Assembly: GCA_963576475.1 (NCBI GenBank)
Contig: OY754977.1
Span: 32,615,672-32,679,671, forward strand
DNA: 64,000 nt
DNA from: Molanna angustata
Taxonomy: Eukaryota > Arthropoda > Insecta > Trichoptera > Molannidae
Reading direction: 5' to 3'
Part shown: positions 23,732-33,320 of the stretch, piece after piece
Layout of the letters: every line of letters begins with the position of its first letter
Position numbering within the stretch: the first letter of the stretch is position 1
The notes under the pieces: model-generated
Databases searched by the model: none
Told to the model about the DNA's origin: nothing
What the model saw: only the letters and a program-made list of their open reading frames with translations
Program-made: the position numbers and the translations under genes

Positions 23732-24934
23732 TCATTCGTTATTTTCTTCTATTAATAAACAAACTGTTATATCTTAGGTAGTTTGTTGTACTTTATCTTC
23801 TTAAGACAGCCTCGTTACATCAATTTGTAAGTTAGAATCTAACCAAGTGAACAATTTAATATCAAATGCTCTTCAACTTTTTAATTCGTTTTCGAGATTA
23901 TTAGTTATATAGTTATATTCCCATATTTTTTTTTAATTTTCTTATTTGTTTTAATATTTATACAAAATAAACCAAAATTTTAAATTATAATAAATTATAC
24001 GTTGATACCCTCTCGATAGAGTTAAGAACTCGTGTTTAAGAGAGAAGCATCATATTTTAACCAATTCATCGTATTTTAACCAAAGTATTTATATGTATAA
24101 CATAATGTTGAGTATAGCATACTTATAGATCATCGTAATTAAAACATTACACAAAGGTATTCATTACACAAAAAATATGTATAAGTAATAACACACAAAA
24201 TTTACAACTTACATTATCAAGATTCACCCAGAATGGCCAGAATGTGCCCTGTAGATCATATTTTTTTTAATCACATTATCCGGTCATAGCAACATTATAT
24301 CTTGATAAATAGATTTTAAATAGATTTATCTGAAATGAACAACTGTCCATTTAAAAATAAGAAACTTTGATTTTGATTTGACAGAAAAATTCATAAAGAA
24401 AGAAATGAGCCAGTGTGTAAAGAAACTATTCAACACTAACTTGATACACATGTTCGATATGAAGTCGATCGAATTAATGGGGTAGTATGGGGTGTGAGTA
24501 TGTACTAAGAACATAAATATTCATATTACAACATACGCCACGCACACAAAAACATACTGAAAAATGACAAAACATAACTCTACTATTTCATAAGAAAGTG
24601 GAGAATTAAAATACTACTTTGCGATAGACAGAGAATCTGTGAGATAATATATATTAGAACCAACCAATCTTCGAGGCATGCGACACGCGAGATGAATTTC
24701 TATTGAACTAAAACATAGGTAACTATACTGGAAATTATATTAATACTACTTGTAACCCGTCAAAAATGATGGAATCTATGACTTTCTGCCCTTCATGTTT
24801 AGCTGGTATGTATATGGAATTTATTTTGTTACATTGTTCTATTATTTCCTGTATTTTTCTATACGCTTCCGATATGTAAACCGTACTTATTAGACCGCGT
24901 ATCAAACATTATTGAATTCTAATATATATATATA

Positions 24935-25233
24935 TGTAAAACAAGTACTTACATAGATGTCACCTAGAAGTACTTATTTCATTTTTATTTGAATTGGTTC
25001 TATATTAAAGTTTTAGTTTTATATTTGTTTTAAAGTGACAGTTAAGATTCTAAAAAGGAGGAACTAAAAGCATTTAATGTCGTTTCTCTTTTTACAGGTA
25101 AAATTATATTTCTTATCATTATTATTTATTTATGTTTATGTTATTATTACTTTTATTGTATTTTATAATTATTTTAATAATAAATTTCTCTTTTTACAGA
25201 ACAACGATTTAATTTGCTTAATACACTCCATTA
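24935..25233 (+). repeat. 5' LTR of the Gypsy element
   Basis: Matches 29672-29970 along its whole length with only a few differences (for example GACAGTTAAG here against GACAGATAAG there), indicating a relatively recent insertion. Contains AATAAATTTCTC (possible poly(A) signal) and TTTTACAG near its end. Confidence 0.9.
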
Positions 25234-25263
25234 TTGTTTAACGACAAAATCAATATACATAAA

Positions 25264-25581
25264 ATGGTGAAACTTCATTTTGAATTTAAAATATTACCTG
25301 GAATTGATGGAAAAACAAATGTTTATAATATAATCTCAATCACCACAACTGATAACAAGGTTTATGCCATACCAGAAGATCTACAACCAGTGAGCAATCA
25401 CAAAGAAATAATAAAAACAAGTGCCTTTATTAAAGTAAAAAGAAGTATAACAAAAAGGTATCAAGTACGAAGAGTTTGGATAACGTTAATAGATGAGTTA
25501 CAAAAAACATACATAGATGAAGATGGTAACTTACAGTTTGATAATATATATTTGGAGGAAATTACACAAAATGACAAATGA
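25264..25581 (+). CDS. Small ORF ahead of gag (105 aa), unknown function
   Basis: Starts at the first ATG after the 5' LTR (25264) and stops at TGA 25579-25581, overlapping the gag ATG by four bases (ATGA). The product begins MVKLHFEFKILPGIDGKTN and is basic, with KRSITKRYQVRRVW in the middle. I recognise no domain. It is in a different frame from gag, so it is either a separate protein made by coupled reinitiation or an N-terminal gag part joined by a shift. An extra ORF here is not typical of the best-known Gypsy elements. Confidence 0.55.
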   Translation: MVKLHFEFKILPGIDGKTNVYNIISITTTDNKVYAIPEDLQPVSNHKEIIKTSAFIKVKRSITKRYQVRRVWITLIDELQKTYIDEDGNLQFDNIYLEEITQNDK

Positions 25582-26384
25582 CAATGAAATTACAGGAGAC
25601 AAAAATTAATGAAAATTTTATAGCTAAAAAAGATATTTGTAAACCTAATAATATAAAAAAATTAGCAGTTAATTTTGTTATAGAAAATTTTACGACAAAA
25701 ACTTCTAACGTATCACAATGGATAACTATTTTTGAAAGTGAATGTACTCGTTTGGGAATTGAAGAAGATATTAAGAAAATTGAAACACTTAGGTTATTTC
25801 TGGATGAGTCATGTCTTGACTGGTACAGGTCAATGCTTATAAAATATACTGTAAACTCAGAATGGTCAACATGGAAAGATAACTTTTGTAAAACTTATGC
25901 AGACAAAGGTTGGACACCAATCAGGTATGCAATGTCATTCAAATATATACAAGGCTCATTATTAGAATATGCTTTAAAAAAAGAAAGACTTTTATTGGAA
26001 ATAAATAAATCGATAGATAAATGCACTCTTATTGATCTGATTGCTACGGGACTACCAAATATTATATCTGATAAAATTGATAGAAACAACATGAAGGAAA
26101 CTAGTGATTTATTTAATAACATTAGAGGTTTAGAAAATTTAGCAAATAAAAATCATTCAGAAAAAAAGACTAGTATTCAAAATACAATAAAAAAAAATTA
26201 TATCAGAGACAAACCATGCAGGATTTGTGAAAGACAAAATAAGGGAATTCGTTATCATCCCGAATCATCATGTTGGTTCCAAAACAAAAATAATGATGAA
26301 AATAAAAGAGAATATAATATAAGAAATGTTAATAACTCTGAATTAGAAACAGAATTAAATGAAATTGATCCAAAAAACTTATAA
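25578..26384 (+). CDS. Gag-like protein of the Gypsy element (268 aa)
   Basis: Structural protein that would form the particle. Residues about 40-130 resemble the Retrotrans_gag capsid domain (WITIFESECTRLGI, LDWYRSMLIKY, W..WKDNFCKTYADKGW). A CX2CX9HX4C variant knuckle (CRICERQNKGIRYHPESSC, about residues 213-231) lies near the C-terminus; the long C-to-H spacing is unusual compared with the classic CX2CX4HX4C. The stop at 26382-26384 follows directly after a slippery heptamer at 26372-26378, and the -1 frame continues into protease. Confidence 0.75.
   Translation: MTMKLQETKINENFIAKKDICKPNNIKKLAVNFVIENFTTKTSNVSQWITIFESECTRLGIEEDIKKIETLRLFLDESCLDWYRSMLIKYTVNSEWSTWKDNFCKTYADKGWTPIRYAMSFKYIQGSLLEYALKKERLLLEINKSIDKCTLIDLIATGLPNIISDKIDRNNMKETSDLFNNIRGLENLANKNHSEKKTSIQNTIKKNYIRDKPCRICERQNKGIRYHPESSCWFQNKNNDENKREYNIRNVNNSELETELNEIDPKNL
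26372..26378 (+). promoter_or_regulatory. Canonical -1 ribosomal slippery site A AAA AAC
   Basis: In the gag frame the codons are CCA AAA AAC TTA TAA, so the heptamer is correctly phased (X XXY YYZ). A -1 slip leads straight into the protease frame without a stop. No strong stem is obvious downstream in this AT-rich sequence, so efficiency is unknown. Confidence 0.75.
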
Positions 26385-26761
26385 TTACACCATTAATCAA
26401 AACTAAATTGTTAATAAATGATACTTTAAGAATCTGGGGAATTTGTGACTCAGGATCAAATGTATCTTTAATCAATTCGAGATTATTGTGCTTGAAACAT
26501 AATCAAATAAATAATAATAAGAAAAATATTAATTTAAAAACGATTAATGGTGTGAAAAAAACTATGGGTATTGTAACCTTAAAGATTAAGATTTTTGATA
26601 TTGAGAAAAACATAAATGTTTTTGTTATGGATAAAGACAATTTCGATTATGATTTCTTGATTGGATTAGATTGCATAGAAAATTTCAAGTTAATGCAAAA
26701 TGAAAAATTAGAAATTACTCAAAAAAAAAAAAATAAGCCTTATAAAAGAAAACGAGAATGA
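26385..26761 (+). CDS. Retroviral-type aspartic protease region of pol
   Basis: Entered by -1 frameshift from gag; an ATG at 26408 also exists. The catalytic triad is DSG in GICDSGSNVSLIN. The flap region and the later FLIGLDCIENF (the family's (I/L)(I/L)GxD element) are present. The frame ends at TGA 26759-26761, shortly after a run of 13 A (26721-26733). The next pol frame is open back into that run, so one extra A separates protease from RT. Confidence 0.8.
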
Positions 26762-29550
26762 CAAAGTAGATAATGAAAATAATAAAAAAATAATTCCTGG
26801 GTTCTCAGGTAATGAAATGGAAGAAAAAAAATATTCATATATTAATAATAATAAATATTTGAATAAAATAAAAAAGAAAAAGGATGAAAGTAATGATGAA
26901 TATAAAATAAACTTTAATGAACATATAGAAGTAGACAATTTTGAAATTTCAATAAATCATCTAGACCTCCAGCAACAGTCTAAAATAGATGAATTGATAT
27001 ATAATTATAGATCACTCTTTGCTAAAGATAAATATGATATAGGTATGGTAAAAGGATATGAAGCACATATTGATTTATTAATAGATAAATATTGTAGTAA
27101 AAGACCGTATAGATGCACTATTGAAGATAAAAAAGAAATAGAACAACAGGTATCCAATTTGTTAAAAAACAAATTAATAGAAGAGTCATATAGTCCTTTC
27201 GCGGCACCGGTGACTTTGGCATATAAAAAAGAAGACGGAAAAAGATCAAGATTGTGTATAGATTTTCGTGATTTAAATAAAATTATAATTCCTCAGTCAC
27301 AACCTTTCCCATTGATCGAGGATTTAATGGTTAAAACGAGAGAATGTAAATTTTTTTCAACATTGGACATAAACTCGGCATTCTGGTCTATTCCTTTGAA
27401 AATTGAAGATAAAAAAAAAAACAGCATTTGTTACACAAGAAGGTCATTTTCAGTGGACCTGTTTACCATTTGGTTTAAAAACTTCACCAGCAATTTTCCA
27501 AAGAATTTTAAGTAGCATTATAAGGAAACATAAACAATCAGATTTCACAGTGAATTATATAGATGATATATTGATTTTTTCAAAAACATTTGAAGAACAC
27601 ATTAATCACTTATCATTATTATTAAAAGCAATTTTGAAAGAAGGTTTTAGATTGAAATTTTCCAAGTGCAACTTTGCACAAAATTCGGTGAAGTATTTAG
27701 GCCGTATAATCAAGAATAACACAATAAGTCCATTAAAAGATAATTTAATTGCTATAAAAAAATTTCCTCTTCCGAGAACACAAAAAAATGTGCGCCAATT
27801 TTTAGGAAAAATAAATTTTTATGCTAAATATGTGCCAAAAATATCAATTATTTTAGACCCTTTACATAATTTGTTGAGAAAAGGACAAAAATTTATTTGG
27901 TCAGAAAAATGTCAAGAATCATTTGAAACAATTAAAACATTACTTTGTTCAACACCTATTTTAACAATATATAATCCAGATTTGCCAATAAATATTTACA
28001 CAGATGCGAGTATACAGGGCATAGGAGCTGTCTTGAAACAACCACAAAAAAATGGAGAAGAAAAACCATGTGCATACTTTTCGAGAAAATTAAATGAAAC
28101 TCAAAAAAAGAAAAAGGCAATATATTTGGAATGCTTAGCAATAAAGGAGACAGTAAAATACTGGCAACATTGGCTCATAGGAAAAAAATTCACGGTATAC
28201 TCAGACCATAAACCACTAGAAAGAATGAATATAAAAGCCAGAACAGATGAAGAACTAGGAGAATTAACTTATTATCTATCTCAATTTAACTTTGAAGTAA
28301 TATACGCTCCAGGAAAATACAATTTAGAAGCAGACTGTTTAAGCAGAAATCCGGTGTTAGAACCACATGAAAATCAGGAAGAAAATTTAAGAATCGTAAA
28401 CTTAATAAAACTAGGGGATATACAAAATGATCAGAAAAATAATGAAGATTTGAAAAATAATAAAAATAAATTAAAATTGAAAGATGAAATATACTACAAA
28501 AAAATTGGAAAAAAAGAAAAAATAATACTATCAGAGGAATTTAGTAAAAAATGTATAGAAAATATACATTATCTTTACTGTCATATAGGAACAAAACAAA
28601 TGCAAAATAAAATTATACCATTCTACACAGCAAAAAATTTAACCGATAATATTAAAAAAATCTGCGAAAAATGTGAAATATGCATAAAAAACAAATCTCG
28701 AGGAAAATATAAATTTGGACTTATGTCTCATTTAGGTCCTGCAACTTACCCATTTGAGATAATGTCTATAGATACAATTGGTGGATTTGGTGGCTCACGT
28801 TCTACAAAGACATACTTACATCTTCTTGTAGATCATTTCACGAGGTATGCCTATATTTTGACTTCAAAAAGTCAAAGTTCGAGTGACTTTATAAACCTTG
28901 TTCGAAAAGCGATGCAAGGAAATAAAATTGGTATGATTCTATCGGATCAATATCCGGGAATAAATTCAAAAGATTTTAAAAACTTTTTAAGTAATGAGAA
29001 TATACCCATTGTCTTCACCGCAGTTAATGCACCTTTTTCAAATGGCCTGAATGAAAGGCTTAACCAAACAATCGTTAATAAAATAAGATGTAAGGTAAAT
29101 GAAAGGAAAGGAAAATTGGCCTGGACGACAATAGCACATGAATGTATCCTAAGATATAATACAACAGAACACACAGTAACTGGATTTTCCCCTAAATATT
29201 TATTAGAAGGAAAAAATATTACTATTTTGCCAGATGAATTAAAACAGGAAAAAACACTTAATGATTTATTCCAAGATCGAAAACTTGCCTTAAAAAATAC
29301 GATAAAATCACACAATTATAATAAACAACATTTCGACAAAAACAGGACAAAATGCGAATTAAAAATCGGAGACTCTGTATTTGTTGAAAACGGAAATCGA
29401 TTAAACAGAAAAAAATTGGATGAATTAAAAATTGGACCATATAAAATTTTAGAAAAAATTTCAAACTCAATATACAGAATAGATACAGGTCACAAGAAAT
29501 CAGAATCAAACCTTTTTCATATCACAAAACTTGTTCCAATTATTGATTAA
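26734..29550 (+). pseudogene. pol: reverse transcriptase, RNase H and integrase, broken by a frameshift
   Basis: Two overlapping frames, 26817-27515 and 27403-29550, make up one pol. The first has the RT start (APVTLAYKKEDGKRSRLCID, FSTLDINSAFW). The second has PFGLKTSPAIFQR, the YIDD box at about 27556-27567, RNase H (YTDASIQGIGAVL; SDHKPLE), an HHCC integrase finger (CEKCEIC), and the integrase triad at codons 28771 (D), 28945 (D) and 29053 (E), which is DD35E. The break is in the 11-A run at 27411-27421; ten A would fit both frames. The ORF ends at TAA 29548-29550, about 120 bp before the 3' LTR, leaving no room for env. Confidence 0.9.
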
Positions 29551-29671
29551 ATATATAGAAAAAAAAATTGTATTAGCCAATTAAAAATTGTACTACATTA
29601 AGTATTGTTTTGTATAAAAATTATATTAATTAAGTAGTATTGTTTTATATAATTTTTTTTGGGGGTGAAGA

Positions 29672-29970
29672 TGTAAAACAAGTACTTACATAGATGTCAC
29701 CTAGAAGTACTTATTTCATTTTTATTTGAATTGGTTCTATATTAAAGTTTTAGTTTTATATTTGTTTTAAAGTGACAGATAAGATTCTAAAAAGGAGGAA
29801 CTAAAAGCATTTAATGTCGTTTCTCTTTTTACAGGTAAAATTATATTTGTTATCATTATTATTTATTTATGTTTATGTTATTATTACTTTTATTGTATTT
29901 TATAATTATTTTAATAATAAATTTCTCTTTTTACAGAACAACGATTTAATTTGCTTAATACACTCCATTA
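29672..29970 (+). repeat. 3' LTR of the Gypsy element
   Basis: Near-identical to the 5' LTR. Preceded by GGGGGTGAAGA (polypurine tract candidate) and followed by TATA. Confidence 0.9.
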
Positions 29971-30009
29971 TATATATTTCTTGTAAGTCTATGCTCTCCT
30001 GATATATAA

Positions 30010-30545
30010 TTTTCAAGATAGACGCACTATCAGCAGCATTACGCGAATTACACCGTTTGTAATAATTTATTATAATTTTCACGATAGACGCACCATCAGC
30101 AGCATTACGCGAAATACACCGTTTGTAATAGTTCATTATAATTTTCAAGAAAGACGCACCATCAGCAGCATTACGCGAATTACACCGTTTGTTATAATTT
30201 TTTATAATTTTCACGATAGACGCACCATCAGCAGCATTACGCGAATTACACCGTTTGTTATAATTTATTATAATTTTCACGATAGACGCACCATCAGCAG
30301 CATTACGCGAATTACACCGTTTGTTATAATTTATTATAATTTTCACGATAGACGCACCATCAGCAGCATTACGCGAATTACACCGTTTGTTATAATTTAT
30401 TATAATTTTCACGATAGACGCACCATCAGCAGCATTACGCGAATTACACCGTTTGTTATAATTTATTATAATTTTCACGATAGACGCACCATCAGCAGCA
30501 TTACGCGAATTACACCGTTTGTTATAATTTATTATAATTTCCAAA
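30010..30545. repeat. 66-bp minisatellite next to the Gypsy 3' LTR
   Basis: About eight units containing CAGCAGCATTACGCGAATTA, CACCGTTTGT and TAATTTTCACGATAGACGCA. The first units (left) are the most diverged and the right ones nearly identical. Because 66 is divisible by three, a 212-codon minus-strand frame stays open; this is a by-product. Confidence 0.9.
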
Positions 30546-30832
30546 AATACTACAAGGCCTATGAAGTAGATCTTTACTTCAACCGAAAGAGAATATGAAA
30601 ATCTGACTGCTGAGTTTTTGCTATTTTAATTATTATTATTCTGGCTAAAAAAGAACCCTCTAAAAAGAGTTCTTCTATAAAAAAACCCTCCAAATTTTAC
30701 CTTTTCTTCATGAAAAAAATATTGTATATCACAAATTTTGTGATTTTACAATATTTGTTCGTGTTTCATACATTAGAAGGTAATTTAGTGTGCATATTCG
30801 TGTACATCCGTATGCCCAAAGTATACTTACAA
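30546..30832 (-). repeat. Dispersed repeat family R, copy 1
   Basis: Inverted relative to the copies at 39030-39380 and 62485-63370: CTACAAGGCCTATGAAGTAG, GAGAATATGAAAATCTGAC, CATACATTAGAAGGTAATTT and TGTACATCCGTAT all recur there in complement. No ORF of interest; class unknown. Confidence 0.75.
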
Positions 30833-30915
30833 GTGTGTTTGTCCGTGTAACGATACAACTTCACTATACCTTTAAAGTGATAGTGAAGTTGCATCGTTAC
30901 GCGGACAAACACACA
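30833..30915. mobile_element. Near-perfect hairpin
   Basis: Arms of about 37 nt (GTGTTTGTCCGTGTAACGAT, CAACTTCACTAT, with their complements) surround a short loop CCTTTAAAGTG. It abuts repeat R at its left and may be its terminal hairpin. Confidence 0.65.
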
Positions 30916-31134
30916 TACAGACATATGAAATTATGTAAGTAGACTATTCTATAGAATACTTCCTTTATCTACTGGACTAGAATATATTGACATCTAATGT
31001 AATATATATTGAAATATTTTGGTGCATGCTACACTGTATCTTTGAACCTAAACTTCGTATTGCAGAATAGAATAAGCCAGGCGCGCAAAATACTGGAGCA
31101 CCATAAATAAGAAAAATAATCTGAAATAACATTT

Positions 31135-31260
31135 TTTATTTTTTATTATTTTTACAAAATACAAAACAATCAAAATATACAGAAAAGATGCACAGTAAGA
31201 AATAACATATTTCCCTTTACTAGAGTGCAAGCACTCGTGTGTAAAGGAGACAATTTATAT
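31135..31260 (-). repeat. 3' end of an unidentified retroelement, copy 1
   Basis: T-rich tract followed by ACAGTAAGAAATAACATATT, CTTTACTAGAGTGCAAGCAC and TCGTGTGTAAAGGAG. Almost the same sequence is at 34262-34390 in the same orientation. The oligo(T) at the left suggests a minus-strand A-tailed retroelement. Confidence 0.65.
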
Positions 31261-31329
31261 ACATAATTATTATCTATTATACAAAAAGAAGTTACTATAA
31301 TTTACATATCAGTCAAATAAAAAAAAAAA

Positions 31330-31835
31330 AAAATTTAAAAAACTTTCTAAAATGGTAGTTTTCGATTTTGTTGTTTTGATTTGTTTCAATTACCAGTATT
31401 TTCTTTTTTTATTTTTGAATAGGTATGTGTTTTGATATATTTGAATCGTCTATAATTCTATATTACTCATTTTTCAATTATTTTCATGTTTTTCTTTTTT
31501 TTTGGTTTGAATATGTATTCTGATATGTTTTCTCATTTGAGTATTCTTCTTTTTCATTTATTTTCAACCTTTTTATGATGTTTATTTGATTTTTTTTTTG
31601 TTCATGTATGATTTGATTTATTTACTTTTACTTTTATGTTGACTTTGCTTTGTATTGATATTTTTTATTTTGTTATAAGTGCTTCCCTCATCAAGCACAA
31701 GATTGTAATCTTTTTGATGAGGTACTGCAGGGAAAAATATGTAAGAATATTATTACTAGTGAATTTATATATTGATTTGTATTATAAAATATATTAAAAA
31801 TAAAATAAAATAAATAATAAATAAGTTTAATTAAT
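31330..31835 (+). repeat. LINE 3' UTR fragment
   Basis: T-rich sequence ending in a hairpin block (CCTCATCAAGC with CTTTTTGATGAGG, about 31686-31722) and an A-rich tail (AAAATAAAATAAATAATA). This layout matches the 3' UTR of the Jockey/CR1-like fragment at 13150-13655. Coding part absent. Confidence 0.55.
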
Positions 31836-31859
31836 TCTTTATTTTTCTTTTGAATTCAT

Positions 31860-32415
31860 TATATTCAATTGCCAGTCTCAAATCTGTTTCAAGTTGGTTG
31901 AACCACACCACCCCATTGTAAGTGTAGTAGTGCTGTGCAAAACTTGTATGTGTCAACGGGGTACACAGTTGACCGACTATATTTTGTCATCACTCGCCAC
32001 ACGTACAAAGGCATGGTGCGACCTTTCAATGTCCTTATGTATTTGAAATAGCACATTTTTTTAAATATTTTTAAAAGATGGCACTTGAAAATCACGAAAT
32101 AGTTGTAAAGTTGGGTAGTCAGATGGATTTTTATTTATAATTTTTATTATCAACCTTTGTGTAATTTCTAGAGGCAAAATGGATGCTTTATACGCCCCCC
32201 CCCCCCCCCCCATGCAACAATGCCATATTACATTATTGAATGGGCGAAAGCGTCATATACATTTTGAAGTAATTTTAAGTTAAGAATGTTTCTAAGGTTA
32301 ATAAATATGTAAATAAGCTTTCTTAATCTGTTTATAGTGTTATTTATTTGGATTTTCCATTTTAGGTTACTGTCAATTATTACTCCTAAATTATTTCATT
32401 TTTATTTGTTATACA
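31860..32415 (-). pseudogene. Jockey/CR1-like LINE ORF2 fragment
   Basis: The minus strand encodes, in broken frames, the post-RT part of ORF2: GVIIDSNLKWKIQINNTINR, LRKLIYIFINLRN, then SILPLEITQRLIIKI, PSDYPTLQLFRDFQVPSF and the tail with MPLYVWRVMTKYSRST. A run of 17 C at 32195-32211 (G on the coding strand) sits where AWGG is expected and breaks the frame. Confidence 0.75.
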
Positions 32416-32759
32416 TAAACAATCGTTATTTTTACATTTCAATTCTTTTGTAGAACAATTATTTTGTAGAGTGGACTTTAACATAAAGATAAATAAAAAA
32501 TATAAATTAAAAAAATACCCTGAGAATGAATAAAAACATCATTTCATTTATCAGCTTTAGTGATGAGCAAATGCAACACTAAGACTTGGGTAGTCTTGTA
32601 TTTACAGATGTACTGTTGATGTAGTCTTGGTCTTGCAAACTCAAGTACAAATTTACTAATATGTCGAAAGTATGCACCTAGTCAATTGCTTTCTCTTTAA
32701 TTAAAAATAATTAATTTAACAAAAATTTTCGCAACCTTAATTACATATTATCTTAAGAC

Positions 32760-33111
32760 CCAAGATACACGGACTACTTGGAGCAGTCGGGGTCAACTGC
32801 TCTAGAGCAGTTCTTGCGACTTAATTTAACAGTCGATACAACTGTTTGGAGCAGTCGGTTGAACTGCAACTCGACTGTTTAAAAATTGTACCTATAACAC
32901 GATACAGTTGTAACGGCAGCTTGAAGCAGTTGTGTTGCAGTTGCATTTTACAATAGGTACAATTGCTTGGAGCAATCGGTTCAACTTCAACACGACTGAT
33001 TGAAGCGGTCCATGTATTGAAAACGAGAATTTTGTATTGGAGCAACGTGCTGCGACAACTTGAAGCAGTTGTCCCCGACTGCTACAAACAGTCCGTGTAT
33101 ATCTGGTCTAA
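32760..33111. mobile_element. MITE with internal GGAGCAGTCGG repeats
   Basis: The left end AGATACACGGACTACTTGG and right end (complement AGATATACACGGACTGTTTG) are inverted copies running into GCAGTCGGGG. The motif TTGGAGCAGTCGGTTGAACT and variants recur several times inside. No ORF supports a protein. It sits inside a sequence rich in GTCTTGGTCTTG (32570-32640, 33105-33185). Confidence 0.7.
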
Positions 33112-33320
33112 GTCTTGGTCTTGCAAAGCCTGGTCTTGGTCCTACAACCCTTGATCTTGGTCTTGTAAGTCTCTCAAGGCCAAGACCAGACTTTTAAATG
33201 TGGTGGAGAAAGAGAGTTTGTTGTGATGGTCGCCAACCACCGTCAGGAGCGGCACCAGAAGAAGACACAGAGGTATATTAAATCAATCTCTTACTTAATG
33301 ATGTTGCAATTTTCAGAATT

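Larger units (their letters stand above)
24935..29970 (+). mobile_element. Ty3/Gypsy-type LTR retrotransposon, structurally complete but frameshifted
   Basis: Two 299-bp LTRs (24935-25233 and 29672-29970) are nearly identical and start TGTAAAAC. TATA lies directly before the left LTR (24931-24934) and after the right one (29971-29974), a plausible 4-bp target duplication; the exact LTR end could shift by two bases. A G/A-rich tract (GGGGGTGAAG at 29661-29670) before the right LTR fits a polypurine tract. Gene order is small ORF, gag, protease, RT, RNase H, integrase, with no env, which is the Ty3/Gypsy order. Two poly(A) frameshifts in pol suggest this copy is inactive. No clear tRNA primer site is visible after the left LTR. 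Confidence 0.9.

Noticed and set aside
28947..29315. 122-codon minus-strand ORF
   Set aside because: Antisense shadow of the Gypsy integrase region.
29551..29671. Search for an env gene in the Gypsy element
   Set aside because: Only about 120 bp lie between the pol stop and the 3' LTR, with no ORF.
29906..30544. 212-codon minus-strand ORF made of 22-residue repeats
   Set aside because: It exists only because the 66-bp unit is divisible by three; no signal, domain or start context supports a gene, and it runs into the LTR.
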